Shown here: positions 38,113 through 48,716 of the stretch, piece after piece | Position numbering within the stretch: the first letter of the stretch is position 1 | Layout: every line of letters starts with the position of its first letter | Assembly: GCF_041379045.1 (NCBI RefSeq) | Contig: NZ_CP166871.1 | Coordinates: 2,108,001-2,172,000 of the forward strand | From: Thalassotalea ponticola | GTDB lineage: Bacteria; Pseudomonadota; Gammaproteobacteria; Enterobacterales; Alteromonadaceae | Length of the DNA stretch: 64,000 nt | Direction of reading: 5' to 3' | Translations under genes and position numbers: made by a program | Notes under the pieces: model-generated | Told to the model about the DNA's origin: nothing | What the model saw: the letters and a program-made list of their open reading frames with translations, nothing else | Database searches by the model: none

Positions 38113-38188
38113 TGGTGGAGCCATGCGGGATCGAACCGCAGACCTCTTCGCTGCCAGCGAAGCGCTCTCCCAGCTGAGCTATGGCCCC
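38113..38188 (-). tRNA. tRNA-Ala (anticodon GGC)
   Basis: The reverse complement is 76 bases, begins GGGGCCATAGCTCAGCTGGG, has the anticodon stem-loop CTTCGCTGGCAGCGAAG giving anticodon GGC, and ends in an encoded CCA. It is the promoter-proximal gene of the six-tRNA transcript. Confidence 0.98.
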
Positions 38189-38239
38189 TCTACTTGACCT
38201 TTCAACGTTGGCCTTGGACTGTCGTTGAAAACGAGGCGC

Positions 38240-38268
38240 ATTGTATGGAGTACTTGAAAAACTGTCAA
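38240..38268 (-). promoter_or_regulatory. Promoter of the tRNA array
   Basis: On the minus strand a perfect -35 TTGACA (38263-38268) and TACAAT -10 (38240-38245) are 17 bases apart. The -10 is followed by GCGCC, the GC-rich discriminator typical of stringently controlled stable RNA promoters. It is 52 bases upstream of tRNA-Ala. The rest of 38189-38637 holds no gene and includes the leader of the yvcK-like gene. Confidence 0.88.
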
Positions 38269-38637
38269 CACATTTTTTGAAATTAATCTGAAAAAACGCT
38301 TGTTCGCTCATTTAATGATCGCTTTGTTTGTTTTTTGGCTTTTTTCTCTGACCTGATGGTGGTTTTTCATCAACTTGCAGGTTTGTTTCATTTGCTTTAC
38401 CTCGATTGGCCAATACAATGAACACGCAGTTAATTTTACCCTGCTAACAAAACCTTTATATGAAGGTGTTGCCTCTGTCGCAAAATCGCTGTCAATTAGC
38501 TACACTTGATATCATTACAATAGTCATAAAAAACGACCCGAGTCAGTGTATCCACTTTGATAACCAGTAGCTCTTAGGTAAAATCACTCACGCACGGGCG
38601 TTGGCATCAAGCCAACTTAATAACAGGACATGATTGG

Positions 38638-39606
38638 ATGCAATTAAAATCAATGAATGTGGTAGCGCTTGGCGGTGGCCATGGCTTAGGGCGCGTATTG
38701 TCAACACTCTCCTTTTTAGAAAACAAGCTCACTGGTGTCGTTACCACAACCGATAACGGTGGTTCAACCGGCAAACTCAGACGTCGATCAAGTACCATTG
38801 CGTGGGGCGATTTACGCAATTGTTTAACCCAGTTAGCAGCCAGTGATTCGGTTGGTAGTCAGTTGATGAACTTTCGTTTTGGCGGTCAAGACGAATTAAC
38901 TGGTCACAACTTGGGGAATCTTATTTTATACGCGCTAAACGATATTCATACCCGCCCGCTCGATTCAATCACCTTGATCAGTAATATGTTGCGAGTCAAA
39001 ACGAGTGTGCACCCAATGTCTGAAACGCCAACTGACCTGATGGCCTTTTACAGTGAAGGTCGCGTTAAAGTGGGCGAGCTATCGGTTGACGATATGGTGA
39101 GTATGCCAGACACAATGATGCTTGCGCCGTTGGTCAAAGCTCTGCCGGAAACCATTAATGCAATTAAACAAGCCGATGTGATTATCATTGGGCCCGGAAG
39201 CTTCTTAACGTCGGTCGTTCCTCCTCTGTTAGTTAAAGATATCAGTAAGGCGATTAAGAAAAGCCGTGCTCACTGTATTTACATCGATAATATTATCAAA
39301 GAGGAATCACCTGCCGGGCAGTTGACCATTGACCAAAAATTAGCATGGCTAAAGCACAACCTTGGCTTCCAACCAATTGATTTAGTGATCAGCGAAAATA
39401 GCAAAGAGACATCGCAGTTAGTAAAGCAACTCACCTGTCCGCTAGCGAGCGACCAAGAGCGCTACTTTCACGACAAAGACAAATTAATTGGTGCGATTGA
39501 ACAAGCCATTGAGATACTAACGCCGGCGCCAACGCTAAAGACGAGTAATGACGTTGACGCGGCAACTCATTCGTCACCAAAGTCGATAAGTCACGTAACC
39601 GCTTAA
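38638..39606 (+). CDS. YvcK/CofD-like protein (gluconeogenesis factor family)
   Basis: A 322-residue member of the UPF0052 family (YvcK/GlmR in Bacillus, YbhK in E. coli), related in fold to the CofD phospholactate transferase. In Bacillus the protein binds UDP-GlcNAc and is needed for cell-wall precursor supply on gluconeogenic carbon. Visible motifs are VVALGGGHGLGRVLSTL at the N-terminus, TTTDNGGSTGKLRR, GDLRNCL, GHNLGNLIL and DVIIIGPGSFLTSVVPPLLV. AGGA stands ten bases before the ATG. The role in this organism is inferred from the family. Confidence 0.9.
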   Translation: MQLKSMNVVALGGGHGLGRVLSTLSFLENKLTGVVTTTDNGGSTGKLRRRSSTIAWGDLRNCLTQLAASDSVGSQLMNFRFGGQDELTGHNLGNLILYALNDIHTRPLDSITLISNMLRVKTSVHPMSETPTDLMAFYSEGRVKVGELSVDDMVSMPDTMMLAPLVKALPETINAIKQADVIIIGPGSFLTSVVPPLLVKDISKAIKKSRAHCIYIDNIIKEESPAGQLTIDQKLAWLKHNLGFQPIDLVISENSKETSQLVKQLTCPLASDQERYFHDKDKLIGAIEQAIEILTPAPTLKTSNDVDAATHSSPKSISHVTA

Positions 39607-39723
39607 CTGGGGTAGCTGAACTGGGGTAAGAAGAACGTTGTAGGTGAACTCAGAGCACGAGCACTGCTATCGATATGACATTGGCGGTTAATACATCATA
39701 ATGTCGACTGACGCCAATTCTGA

Positions 39724-39759
39724 AACGCCACTTGTAAGCGCCACTTGTGTAGTGGCGTT
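39724..39759 (-). terminator. Hairpin downstream of dcd
   Basis: AACGCCACT / AGTGGCGTT form a 9-bp stem between the convergent yvcK-like and dcd genes. The direct repeat CGCCACTTGT occurs twice inside it, giving alternative pairings. On the minus strand only three T follow, so strength is moderate. Confidence 0.5.
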
Positions 39760-39823
39760 ACATACAGTTAAAGACGACTTTAGATGGCAACTCTAAAGGA
39801 AAACGTTAACTACCTCTTCGCCG

Positions 39824-40417
39824 CTAAGCACTTTTGTCGTCTTCACTAATCCGACTTGCTACCGCACCTTGTTGATCTTTGTATTTGGCATCAACCCGTT
39901 TGTTGTATGGGCGAAGAGCCTCACCTGACATAGTTTCAAAGTTAAGTGCGGCAATAATCATTTTCGGACGTAAAGCCAAAGGTAATTTTCCTGAGTTATA
40001 AAACTCCAATACCACCTGCCCTGACCACCCCGGATCGATGCGATGCGCCGTAACGTGAACCATTAACCCCAAACGCGCTAACGACGAGCGACCGTCTAAC
40101 CAACCAACGATGTCTGCAGGTAAGGTTACCGATTCATAGGTAACGCCTAAAGCTAACTCACCAGGGTGTAAGAAAAAGGCTTCACCATCATCAATATGGA
40201 TTTCCTCACTCATCACTGTATTCATCGCGGTCTGCACGTCATTCTTAGGGCCGCTTAAATCAATATACGGTGCATTGTGATCTTGAAACACTCGAAACTT
40301 ATTACCTAAACTGATATCAACACTTACTCCGGAGATCATTGTCTCATCTGGGCGAGGGTTAATTTTAATTTTTTCTTGGTTTAGTAATTCAATAATATCG
40401 CGGTCACATAATCTCAT
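39824..40417 (-). CDS. dcd: dCTP deaminase
   Basis: A 197-residue trimeric enzyme that converts dCTP to dUTP, the main source of dUMP for thymidylate synthesis in gammaproteobacteria. The start [12 protein letters not shown], the [12 protein letters not shown] strand, the catalytic block [20 protein letters not shown] and the following [12 protein letters not shown] are all typical. The length agrees with E. coli Dcd (193). It is downstream of mrp by 33 bases on the same strand and probably co-transcribed. Confidence 0.96.
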   Translation of the reverse strand: MRLCDRDIIELLNQEKIKINPRPDETMISGVSVDISLGNKFRVFQDHNAPYIDLSGPKNDVQTAMNTVMSEEIHIDDGEAFFLHPGELALGVTYESVTLPADIVGWLDGRSSLARLGLMVHVTAHRIDPGWSGQVVLEFYNSGKLPLALRPKMIIAALNFETMSGEALRPYNKRVDAKYKDQQGAVASRISEDDKSA

Positions 40418-40450
40418 AATTTTTCTTCTGTTATTCTCGTCATCGAGCCG

Positions 40451-41563
40451 CTACTCTGCGATAGTCGTTATCGTTGGTGTTTGAGGACTTTTCGCATCAA
40501 GCTGATAAAACAAACCAGCGGCCATATTAATCGCTATTTTACGGTAGTTTTCACTGACTTCGCTAGCAGTATTTTCAGTAATTACGTTTTCGCCCTGGTC
40601 GCTGTGCTCGCGAATCGCTATGTGCAATGGCAACTGCCCTAACACCTCAATATCGTATTGTTCAGCTAAGCGCATAGCACCGCCTTCACCAAACAGCGGT
40701 GATGGATGTTGGCAATGCTCACAGACGTGATAACTCATATTCTCAATCACGCCTAAAACAGGCACCTGCACTTTATCAAACATGGCTATGCCTTTGACTG
40801 CATCTTTGAGGGCGATATCTTGCGGGGTGGTGACCACAACGGCTCCGGCAACCGGTACTTTTTGTGCCAAGGTAAGTTGAATGTCGCCAGTTCCTGGCGG
40901 CATATCAATGAGAAGATAGTCGATATCATCGCCCTGCTCAGTTTGCCATTGGGTTTCGTTAAGCATTTGTGCAAATGCCGAACTTGCCATTGGCCCTCGC
41001 CAAATGGTGGCGTCTTTATCAGATACCAAAAAGCCAATTGACATAGCGGTCAAGCCATTGACAAAAATAGGTTGCATTGATTTGCCGTCAAGCGAAACCG
41101 GTCGAGCACCTTCAATACCCAACATAGTGGGAATAGACGGCCCGTATATATCGGCATCGAGAATGGCCACATTAGCCCCCTGCTCAGCAAGGGCATACGC
41201 TAAATTAACCGTGGTCGTAGACTTACCTACCCCGCCCTTACCTGAGGCGATGGCAATAATGTTTTTCACTCCCTTAACACCGTGCTGACGCACCGGTTCA
41301 ATGTGATAATCAAGCTCAACATCGACATCGATTTCAAATTTCTCAACAACTGCTGTTGCTAGCTGCTCGATGCCTTTTTGACAAGCAAAGTAGGCGGTGA
41401 AACACAAGCAAATACTGTCGCCGTCTCGCTTGACCTGCCATTCTTTCATCGCTGCGTCTAAACCAAACGAAAATGGGCTCTGCTGATATTGTTCGAGAAA
41501 CTGAGTTACTTGATTTAGCAATTGCATGTCCTTTTTGGGTGATGAAAAAAACTTTTTAAACAT
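40451..41563 (-). CDS. mrp: Iron-sulfur cluster carrier protein Mrp/ApbC
   Basis: A 370-residue P-loop NTPase that binds and transfers Fe-S clusters. A DUF59-like N-terminal part (residues 14-90) is followed by the deviant Walker A GKGGVGKST at 108-116, the DADIYGPSIPTMLG switch region, LLIDMPPGTGDIQLT, and the cluster-binding pair CEHC around residue 285. The first ATG at 41563 has no strong ribosome site; a later ATG at 41527 has AAGG too close to it, so I kept 41563. It is divergent from metG, as in E. coli. Confidence 0.94.
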   Translation of the reverse strand: MFKKFFSSPKKDMQLLNQVTQFLEQYQQSPFSFGLDAAMKEWQVKRDGDSICLCFTAYFACQKGIEQLATAVVEKFEIDVDVELDYHIEPVRQHGVKGVKNIIAIASGKGGVGKSTTTVNLAYALAEQGANVAILDADIYGPSIPTMLGIEGARPVSLDGKSMQPIFVNGLTAMSIGFLVSDKDATIWRGPMASSAFAQMLNETQWQTEQGDDIDYLLIDMPPGTGDIQLTLAQKVPVAGAVVVTTPQDIALKDAVKGIAMFDKVQVPVLGVIENMSYHVCEHCQHPSPLFGEGGAMRLAEQYDIEVLGQLPLHIAIREHSDQGENVITENTASEVSENYRKIAINMAAGLFYQLDAKSPQTPTITTIAE

Positions 41564-41678
41564 AGTCGGCAGTTTTTCTTATAATTTATAAGATTTCTTA
41601 ATGAAAATACGCCTTAAATTCTGTACTATCCGAGGCCATATTTCTATTAAATAATTTCATAATCAGGCAAATAGTCAA

Positions 41679-43706
41679 ATGAGTGATAAAAATCGCAAAA
41701 TTTTGGTGACCAGTGCCCTGCCATACGCCAATGGCCCAATCCACTTAGGTCACCTTCTTGAATATATTCAAACCGATATCTGGGTGCGTTTCCAGAAGAT
41801 GCGTGGTCACGAAGCATATTACGTGTGTGCTGATGACGCCCATGGCACACCAATCATGTTAAAAGCTCAACAATTGGGTATTAGCCCTGAGCAAATGATT
41901 GAGCAAGTGCGCGAAGAGCACATGGCAGATTTTGCCGATTTTCACATTGAGTTTGACAACTATCACTCAACTCACAGCGATGAAAACCGCCAGTTTGCTG
42001 AATTAATTTACAACCGCCTAGACGAAAATGGTTATATTAAGCGTCGCACCATTTCACAACTGTTCGATCCAGAAAAACAAATGTTTTTACCGGATCGCTT
42101 CGTTAAGGGCACCTGTCCTAAATGTGGTAGCGAAGATCAAAACGGTGACAACTGCGATAGCTGCGGTGCAACGTACTCGCCAACCGAGTTAGTTAATCCT
42201 AAGTCGGTGGTTTCAGGCGCAACACCGGTAATGAAAGATTCTGAGCACTTTTTCTTTGACTTACCGGCTTTTGAACAAATGCTTAAAGACTGGACTACCT
42301 CGGGTTCTCTGCAAGAAGAAATGGCAAACAAACTCAACGAATGGTTTGAGTCTGGCCTTCAGCAGTGGGACATCAGCCGCGACGCGCCATACTTTGGTTT
42401 TGAAATTCCCAATGCACCTGGCAAGTTTTTCTATGTCTGGTTAGACGCGCCTATCGGTTATATGGGTAGCTTTAAAAACCTATGTGACAAAAAGGGCATC
42501 AACTTTGATGAATTTTGGCAACAAGACTCTGAGGCTGAGCTGTACCATTTTATCGGTAAAGACATTATTTACTTCCACTCGCTGTTTTGGCCGGCGATGT
42601 TAAAAGGATCCGGTTTTAGACAACCAACATCGGTTTACGCGCACGGTTTTGTAACCGTAAACGGTACCAAAATGAGTAAATCAAAGGGTACCTTTATCAA
42701 AGGTCGTACTTATTTAGACCACTTGAACCCTGAGTTCTTGCGTTATTACTTTGCCGCCAAATTAACTAGTCGCATTGATGATTTGGATTTAAACCTTGAA
42801 GATTTTGCGCAGCGCGTAAATTCGGATCTGGTTGGTAAAGTGGTAAATATCGCCTCGCGTTGTGCCGGTTTTATCAGTAAAAAGTTTGACGGCATGCTAT
42901 CGACCGATATTGACGACCAAGCGCTTGCCAATGACGTAATGGCTGCCGGTGACTCTATCGCAAGCCATTATGAAAATCGCGAGTTTGGTCGAGCGATGCG
43001 TGAAATTATGGCTTTAGCAGACAAAGTAAATGAGTACATCGCTGTTAAAGAGCCTTGGGTTTTGGCAAAACAAGAAGGCAAAGAAAAAGAAGTACAAGAC
43101 GTGTGCTCTATGGGCATTAACTTGTTTAGAATCTTAATGATTTACTTAAAACCGGTATTACCAGAGCTGGCGCAAAAATCGGCTGACTTCTTAAATGATG
43201 AACTTCAATGGGACGGTCACAAAACCTTGTTGACTAACCACAAAATCAATAAATTTAAAGCGCTTATGCAGCGCGTAGATATGGATAAAGTAAACGCTAT
43301 GGTTGATGATTCAAAAGAAAACTTGGCAAGTGCACAAGCCACAGCCATCAGCGGTCCGCTTGCCGATGACCCGATCAGTGATGAAATCAGCTTTGACGAT
43401 TTTGCCAAAGTTGATCTGCGCGTAGCAAAAATTGTTACCGCCGAGCACGTTGAGAAAGCCGACAAGTTGCTGCGCATAGAAGTGGATTTAGGCGGAGAAA
43501 AACGTCAAATATTCGCTGGTATTAAATCGGCTTACCAACCAGAAGACTTAATTGGTAAGTTAACGGTTGTCGTTGCCAACTTAGCACCGCGTAAAATGCG
43601 TTTTGGGATGTCAGAAGGCATGATCATTGCCGCCGGTCCTGGAGGCAAAGACATCTTTATTTTAAACCCTGACCAAGGCGCAGAGCCTGGCATGCGCGTC
43701 ATGTAA
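41679..43706 (+). CDS. metG: Methionyl-tRNA synthetase
   Basis: A 675-residue class I synthetase, near the E. coli length of 677. The HIGH-type motif is HLGH at residues 22-25 and the KMSKS loop is at 331-335. The zinc knuckle holds CPKC and CDSC near residues 147-163. The C-terminal domain (about 575-675, [18 protein letters not shown] start) is the tRNA-binding OB fold that also dimerises the enzyme. It is divergent from mrp with 115 bases between, and a strong terminator follows. Confidence 0.97.
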   Translation: MSDKNRKILVTSALPYANGPIHLGHLLEYIQTDIWVRFQKMRGHEAYYVCADDAHGTPIMLKAQQLGISPEQMIEQVREEHMADFADFHIEFDNYHSTHSDENRQFAELIYNRLDENGYIKRRTISQLFDPEKQMFLPDRFVKGTCPKCGSEDQNGDNCDSCGATYSPTELVNPKSVVSGATPVMKDSEHFFFDLPAFEQMLKDWTTSGSLQEEMANKLNEWFESGLQQWDISRDAPYFGFEIPNAPGKFFYVWLDAPIGYMGSFKNLCDKKGINFDEFWQQDSEAELYHFIGKDIIYFHSLFWPAMLKGSGFRQPTSVYAHGFVTVNGTKMSKSKGTFIKGRTYLDHLNPEFLRYYFAAKLTSRIDDLDLNLEDFAQRVNSDLVGKVVNIASRCAGFISKKFDGMLSTDIDDQALANDVMAAGDSIASHYENREFGRAMREIMALADKVNEYIAVKEPWVLAKQEGKEKEVQDVCSMGINLFRILMIYLKPVLPELAQKSADFLNDELQWDGHKTLLTNHKINKFKALMQRVDMDKVNAMVDDSKENLASAQATAISGPLADDPISDEISFDDFAKVDLRVAKIVTAEHVEKADKLLRIEVDLGGEKRQIFAGIKSAYQPEDLIGKLTVVVANLAPRKMRFGMSEGMIIAAGPGGKDIFILNPDQGAEPGMRVM

Positions 43707-43725
43707 GGTCACCGTAATGGTTTAG

Positions 43726-43753
43726 TAAAAAGGCAGCCTTGGCTGCCTTTTTA
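43726..43753. terminator. Bidirectional terminator between metG and the L,D-transpeptidase gene
   Basis: The perfect stem TAAAAAGGCAGCC / GGCTGCCTTTTTA has a 2-base centre. T-runs on both strands serve both convergent genes. Confidence 0.92.
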
Positions 43754-43790
43754 ATTATAATTTTTTATTGCTGCTACGGCGTGTGCCGTG

Positions 43791-44291
43791 CTACCACTCA
43801 ATATGAATGCGAGTGCCAGTTTCAACCAGCGCCATAAACTCATCCATTTGCTCATTGGTCAGCGCAATGCAGCCATCTGTCCAGTTAAAGCGTTGACGGC
43901 GCTTGGCATCTCGGCGATCCCCGTTGCGTTGACCGTGAACCATAATAAAGCCCCCGGGGTCAACACCAAGCATACGCGCTCTGGCTTTGTCTTTGGCATT
44001 GGGGTAACTGATGTGCATCGCACGATAAAACTGGGAGTCCTCTTTTTTATAGTCGAGTATGTATTCGCCTTCAGGGGTTTTGCTATCTCCCTCTTTTACC
44101 TTGTGGCCTTTGGGCGATGCCCCCAGTGCAATGTGGTATTGCTTTACCACGTCTTCTCCAGCCATTAAATACATCACCCGTGCGGATTTATCAACCTTCA
44201 CTAAATCAACGCGATGATATGTGGTGTTGGCCTGAGCGGTGGCGATTAAACTCGACAAAATGAAAACGGCAATGTGAATAATGACTTTCAT
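43791..44291 (-). CDS. L,D-transpeptidase family protein (YkuD domain)
   Basis: A 166-residue exported protein with a signal peptide (residues 1-21, cut near TAQA). The YkuD domain has the catalytic histidine His119 in FIMVHGQRNG and the nucleophile Cys141 in NWTDGCIAL, a variant of SHGCIRL. It belongs to the short subgroup resembling E. coli YafK (DpaA), which acts on peptidoglycan cross-links or lipoprotein attachment in the periplasm. ATG at 44291 was chosen because an upstream TTG at 44324 would put extra charged residues before the signal peptide. The 380 bases upstream (44292-44671) hold only a terminator. Confidence 0.87.
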   Translation of the reverse strand: MKVIIHIAVFILSSLIATAQANTTYHRVDLVKVDKSARVMYLMAGEDVVKQYHIALGASPKGHKVKEGDSKTPEGEYILDYKKEDSQFYRAMHISYPNAKDKARARMLGVDPGGFIMVHGQRNGDRRDAKRRQRFNWTDGCIALTNEQMDEFMALVETGTRIHIEW

Positions 44292-44578
44292 AAACGAACA
44301 ACTTTTTAAGCGAGCGGCTATCAACCAAACTTCGCGGTAAACACTCTACCTCAGAGGTACAACAGAGGCGTTAGTTTAATACATGCCAAGTAAGATGCAA
44401 TAGTGTTGGCGTTGAATAGCCATATCACCGGCGCTTATAAACGCAATATTGCAGACAGAGCTGATATGTACTGACAAAACGATAAGTGCAAAATCGCTGT
44501 TTTAAATATGCTTAGCAGGCCATTGACGTGGGCGTGACAAGTGGCTTTGTCACACACCTTTTTTAATCATAAGAACAA

Positions 44579-44609
44579 ATAAAAAAAGGACCTATTCACA
44601 TAGGTCCTT
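44579..44609 (-). terminator. Terminator of the branched-chain oxoacid dehydrogenase operon
   Basis: The stem AAGGACCTA / TAGGTCCTT with a 6-base loop is followed on the minus strand by seven T. It lies 63 bases after the E2 stop. Confidence 0.9.
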
Positions 44610-44671
44610 GATCTCTATTCAACCGTGCTAATGGCTAATCTGGTTGCACGCTTAACCCATTGCGTTAAGCG

Positions 44672-46264
44672 TTATGCCATGTGCATCAACATGTTGGTTG
44701 GCTCTTCGAGGAATGACTTCCACAAATTGCTGAAGCGGGCAATGGTACCACCATCGATAATGCGGTGGTCGCCAGACCAACTCACTTGCATAATCGAGCG
44801 GGCTTCAACCTCGCCTTGCTCGTTAAAGCGCGGTAGTGTTTGTAACTTGCCTAAGGCGACAATCGCCACTTCTGGTTTATTGATGATTGGCGTCGCAACT
44901 GTTCCGCCTAATGCACCAATATTTGAAATGCTGATCGTGCCACCTTTTAAATCACTACTCGCAACTCGACCTGAACGCGCATCATTGGTTAAGCGTGTTA
45001 CTTCTTTGGCCACATCAACAATAGACAGCTCTTGAACGCGCTTGACGTTTGGTACTAACAGGCCAACTTTTGAATCAACCGCCATACCTATATTGTGGTC
45101 ATCAAAATAGGTTAGTTCGGTACACTCGTCATTAGGCTGCGAATTCATCACCGGGAATTGCTTAAGCGCAAGCGACATCGCTTTCATAAAAAATGGCATC
45201 ATCGTCAGCTTGATGTCTTGTTTGGCGTAAACCTCTTTCAACTCACTGCGCAGCGCAATCAGTTTGGTCATGTCGATCTCTTCACAATAGGTAAAGTGTG
45301 GGATCGTCGATACCGAGGCTACCATCGCTTTTGCCATCGCCGCTTTCACTCCGCGAATAGGCTCTACACGGGTGTTATTGGTTGATTCTACTGGCGCAGT
45401 TGTCGCTACTGGTTGAGCGCGTTCGCCATTGGCAAAGGCGCGCACATCATCTTTAAACACTCGGCCTTTAGGACCACTGCCTGGTACTTGATGGATATTA
45501 ACACCTAGTTCACGGGCAACTCGGCGTACCGCAGGGCTTGCTAACGCTTTGCCTTGAGCAACGTTTGCCGATGATTGTTGATTGGTTGTTGCAGCGTCTG
45601 CCGTCGCCACTTTCGCTGGTACTTGCTCTGAGGCCTTAGCTGCTTGGTTGACTTGAGTCGCTGCTGGCTGCTCGCTCGCAGTTGCTACGGTGCCGGCAAT
45701 TTCAATGGCAAATAAAGGCTGGTGAACTTTCGCTATTTCACCTTTTGCATAATGTAATGTAACCACTTTACCGGCGTATTTAGCAGGAATTTGCACTAAT
45801 GCTTTATCAGTCATTACATCAACAACAGGCTGGTCTTCTTCTATGACATCGCCTTCTTGAACCAACCATTCAACAATTTCACACTCGACAATGCCCTCGC
45901 CGATATCCGGTAAAATAAAGTCTTCAACCACTCCGCCTGATGCGGCATTGGTCACCGCAGAGCTTGCTTGTTCGGGCTGTTCAGCGCTCTGTGCGGCAAC
46001 GGCTGTTGGCGAAGCTGCCTGTGCGTTTTCAGGCGTCATGGCAAATAGCGGTTCATGCACCTTGGCAATATCGCCCTTGGCATAATACAGCTTGTCAACA
46101 ACGCCAGAATGCATTGCAGGAATTTGCACCAAGGCTTTGTCAGTCATCACATCACATACCGGTTGGTCTTCCTCAATGTGCTCACCTTCTGCCACTAACC
46201 ATTCAACGATTTCGCACTCTACAATGCCTTCGCCAATATCCGGTAAAATAAAATCGATACTCAT
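44672..46264 (-). CDS. bkdB: Branched-chain 2-oxoacid dehydrogenase E2 (dihydrolipoyl acyltransferase)
   Basis: A 530-residue acyltransferase core of the multi-enzyme complex. Two nearly identical lipoyl domains stand at residues 1-78 and 114-190, with lipoylated lysines Lys43 and Lys154 in DKALVQIP. Alanine-rich linkers follow, then the E1/E3-binding domain (ASPAVRRVARELGV to GRVFKDDV) and the catalytic domain, ending with SWSGDHRIIDGGTIARF, where His and Asp are the active-site pair. I chose ATG 46264, with AAGGAAC before it, over TTG 46270. E1 beta ends 11 bases upstream. No E3 gene is adjacent. Confidence 0.92.
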   Translation of the reverse strand: MSIDFILPDIGEGIVECEIVEWLVAEGEHIEEDQPVCDVMTDKALVQIPAMHSGVVDKLYYAKGDIAKVHEPLFAMTPENAQAASPTAVAAQSAEQPEQASSAVTNAASGGVVEDFILPDIGEGIVECEIVEWLVQEGDVIEEDQPVVDVMTDKALVQIPAKYAGKVVTLHYAKGEIAKVHQPLFAIEIAGTVATASEQPAATQVNQAAKASEQVPAKVATADAATTNQQSSANVAQGKALASPAVRRVARELGVNIHQVPGSGPKGRVFKDDVRAFANGERAQPVATTAPVESTNNTRVEPIRGVKAAMAKAMVASVSTIPHFTYCEEIDMTKLIALRSELKEVYAKQDIKLTMMPFFMKAMSLALKQFPVMNSQPNDECTELTYFDDHNIGMAVDSKVGLLVPNVKRVQELSIVDVAKEVTRLTNDARSGRVASSDLKGGTISISNIGALGGTVATPIINKPEVAIVALGKLQTLPRFNEQGEVEARSIMQVSWSGDHRIIDGGTIARFSNLWKSFLEEPTNMLMHMA

Positions 46265-46275
46265 TGCCAAGTTCC

Positions 46276-47253
46276 TTAGTAGTTGATTGAAGCCATAATT
46301 GCTTCAAAGGTTTTCAGCTCATCCGGCATGTATTCTTTTTCATGAGCAAGTGGGAATGGGGTATCTAAACCACACACTCGAGCAATTGGTGACTCTAAAT
46401 TCAAAAAGCATTTATCTTGAATAGTCGCGGCAATTTCACCAGCAAAACCACCGGTTAATGGCGCTTCGTGGTTAATAAGTAAACGACCTGTTTTAGTGAC
46501 TGAAGCTGCGACCGTATCGACATCCCACGGTAAAATGGTACGTAAATCGATAATTTCACATGATACGCCTTGCTTCTCTGCCATGACAGCGGCTTTTTCT
46601 AGCGTTTCCATTTGCGCGCCCCAACCTAACAAGGTGATATCTGTACCTTGTTTTACAATTTCCGCCTTACCAAGTGGAATTTGATAATCGTCTTCAGGTA
46701 CTTCCCCAACCGATGCTCTATATAGCTTCTTCGGTTCAAAGAACACCACAGGGTTATCGTCGCGAATCGAGGCTAGTAACAAGCCTTTGGCTTGATATGG
46801 GTTGCGCGGAACAACAATTTTAAGTCCTGGCGTATGAGCAAAATAGGCTTCTGGCGATTGCGAGTGATACAAACCACCGGCGATACCACCGCCGTATGGG
46901 GTGCGAATAGTTAACTTACCAACGTTAAACTCGTTACCCGAGCGGTAGCGAAATTTGGCAGATTCATTGACGATTTGGTCAAATGCCGGAAAGATATAAT
47001 CGGCAAATTGAATTTCGGCTACAGGACGAGAACCCTGAGCGGCCAAACCATTGGCAAAGCCAAGAATACCTTGTTCAACAAGCGGGGTGTTAAAACAACG
47101 GTGCTTACCGTATTTCTCTTGCAAGTTAGAAGTGGCGCGGAATACACCACCAAAATGACCAACGTCTTCACCAAAACACAGCGTCGAGTCATCTTCTTCC
47201 ATAGCGATGTCTAATGCGTTATTAATCGCTTGTAACAAATTCATTTTTGCCAT
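46276..47253 (-). CDS. bkdA2: Branched-chain 2-oxoacid dehydrogenase E1 beta subunit
   Basis: A 325-residue transketolase-like subunit. The blocks [50 protein letters not shown] and [21 protein letters not shown] are those of branched-chain E1 beta; the last contains the potassium-site and thiamine-phosphate histidine region. With the alpha subunit it decarboxylates the oxo acids of Val, Leu and Ile. Its start overlaps the E1 alpha stop by one base, which indicates translational coupling. Confidence 0.93.
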   Translation of the reverse strand: MAKMNLLQAINNALDIAMEEDDSTLCFGEDVGHFGGVFRATSNLQEKYGKHRCFNTPLVEQGILGFANGLAAQGSRPVAEIQFADYIFPAFDQIVNESAKFRYRSGNEFNVGKLTIRTPYGGGIAGGLYHSQSPEAYFAHTPGLKIVVPRNPYQAKGLLLASIRDDNPVVFFEPKKLYRASVGEVPEDDYQIPLGKAEIVKQGTDITLLGWGAQMETLEKAAVMAEKQGVSCEIIDLRTILPWDVDTVAASVTKTGRLLINHEAPLTGGFAGEIAATIQDKCFLNLESPIARVCGLDTPFPLAHEKEYMPDELKTFEAIMASINY

Positions 47254-48437
47254 TACTTGATTCTCCCTGCCGTCACTGGGTACGCGTCTGGGTACTTTTT
47301 AATATGCTGTTTTAATTGCTCTAGTTGCTGCTCTAACGCCGGAGTTGGCTGGTCGTAAACATCAGTAATTAGCTCTTCAATGGCTGGCTTTTCAATGACT
47401 TCTGCGACTTTAACCGCGGCTAGAACTTGCTCGCGATACTCATCAAACAATGACTTGTCTTGCTCTTCTGTCCACCACTGTTGTGCTAGCATCCAGTTTT
47501 TCATACGCAAAATTGGGTCGTGTTGCGCGTACTTAGCTTCTTCTTCTTTGGTGCGGTAACCACTTGGATCATCCGAGGTTGAATGTGCTCCCAAGCGATA
47601 TGACATCGCCTCAATAAGTACCGGTTTAGATTCCTCAACCGCATATTTGCGCGCTTCTTGCGTGGCTTTTAACACGGCTAAAATATCGTTGCCATCAACG
47701 CGAATGGTTTTGATGTCGTAGCCAACACCGCGAGACGCAATACCGTTACCCGCGTATTGTTCGGTTGATGGCGTTGAAATCGCATATCCGTTGTTGCGAC
47801 AGAAAAAGATCACTGGTGCTTGGTGAACTGCAGCCATATTTAAGCCCGCGTGAAAATCACCTTCCGAGGCGGCCCCTTCACCTAAGTAACAAATGGTGAT
47901 CTTGTTATTACCTTGCAGTTTTTGACCGTAGGCGTAGCCCGCAGCTTGCGGTACTTGCGTTGCCAGTGGTGACGATACGGTCATGTAATGCTTGTCTTGT
48001 GAGCCGTAATGGATTGGCATTTGACGGCCTTTACCCAAATCGCGCTCATTTGAAAACATTTGGTTCATGAAGTTTTCTAAACTAAAACCGCGATAGATTA
48101 AAGCGCCTTGCTCGCGGTATTGCGCCATGATCATATCTTCGTCATCAAGTGCGGCAGCACTGCCAACCGTCGCTGCTTCTTCGCCTAATGCAGCCATGTA
48201 AAAGCTCAAGCGACCTTGGCGCTGCGAGGCAATCATGCGCTCGTCAAGCACGCGATGAAACGCCAGTGTTTTGTAAATTTTTTCCGCATGTGCTTGGTCT
48301 ATGCTTGGCATATCAGCACCGTCGTAAAGGCTGCCATCCTGTTTTAAAATTTTTAGAATGGGAATATCAACTGCAAGGCCATCGATATATTCTGGGCTAT
48401 GGACAACCCTGCCCTGTGGATACTTTTCGGTATTCAT
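47253..48437 (-). CDS. bkdA1: Branched-chain 2-oxoacid dehydrogenase E1 alpha subunit
   Basis: A 394-residue subunit carrying most of the thiamine-diphosphate site. The motif begins [20 protein letters not shown] and ends NNGYAIST, the GDG(X)n-NN pattern in its GEG form. The phosphorylation-loop equivalent [16 protein letters not shown] is also present. It is the first gene of the three-gene bkd operon. A 14-base palindrome lies 15 bases upstream of its ATG, inside the leader or promoter. Confidence 0.93.
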   Translation of the reverse strand: MNTEKYPQGRVVHSPEYIDGLAVDIPILKILKQDGSLYDGADMPSIDQAHAEKIYKTLAFHRVLDERMIASQRQGRLSFYMAALGEEAATVGSAAALDDEDMIMAQYREQGALIYRGFSLENFMNQMFSNERDLGKGRQMPIHYGSQDKHYMTVSSPLATQVPQAAGYAYGQKLQGNNKITICYLGEGAASEGDFHAGLNMAAVHQAPVIFFCRNNGYAISTPSTEQYAGNGIASRGVGYDIKTIRVDGNDILAVLKATQEARKYAVEESKPVLIEAMSYRLGAHSTSDDPSGYRTKEEEAKYAQHDPILRMKNWMLAQQWWTEEQDKSLFDEYREQVLAAVKVAEVIEKPAIEELITDVYDQPTPALEQQLEQLKQHIKKYPDAYPVTAGRIK

Positions 48438-48451
48438 AAGCTTCTCTAGTG

Positions 48452-48465
48452 TTTGCTATAGCAAA
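48452..48465. promoter_or_regulatory. Operator-like palindrome in front of the bkd operon
   Basis: TTTGCTATAGCAAA is a perfect 14-base palindrome placed 15-28 bases before the E1 alpha start. A nearby inverted repeat GTATA / TATAC (around 48470-48482) overlaps a possible -10 box on the minus strand. A transcription factor site is plausible; the regulator is not identified. Confidence 0.45.
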
Positions 48466-48666
48466 GTATGTATAAAGTATACGCACCTGCCGTAAACCTG
48501 AATGATCGGACGTTTAAAAAAAGTGTTTTGCCTGTAAAAATACAAGACAAAATACGACCGTTATTTTTATGCCTGAACTTTACAATTAGGCTCGCTTGGT
48601 TGCAATATTTTACACAAATTCGGTGTTTGCTCAGTAAGAGTAGTGGAAAGTAAAATTTACATCACT

Positions 48667-48702
48667 AAAAAGGGCTTAGCAGAACACCTGTAAACCCTTT
48701 TA
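48667..48702 (-). terminator. Terminator of astE
   Basis: AAAAGGG and CCCTTTT form a 7-bp stem with a 20-base loop; on the minus strand five T follow. It lies 15 bases after the astE stop. Confidence 0.6.
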
Positions 48703-48716
48703 AATACGCAGCCTGT

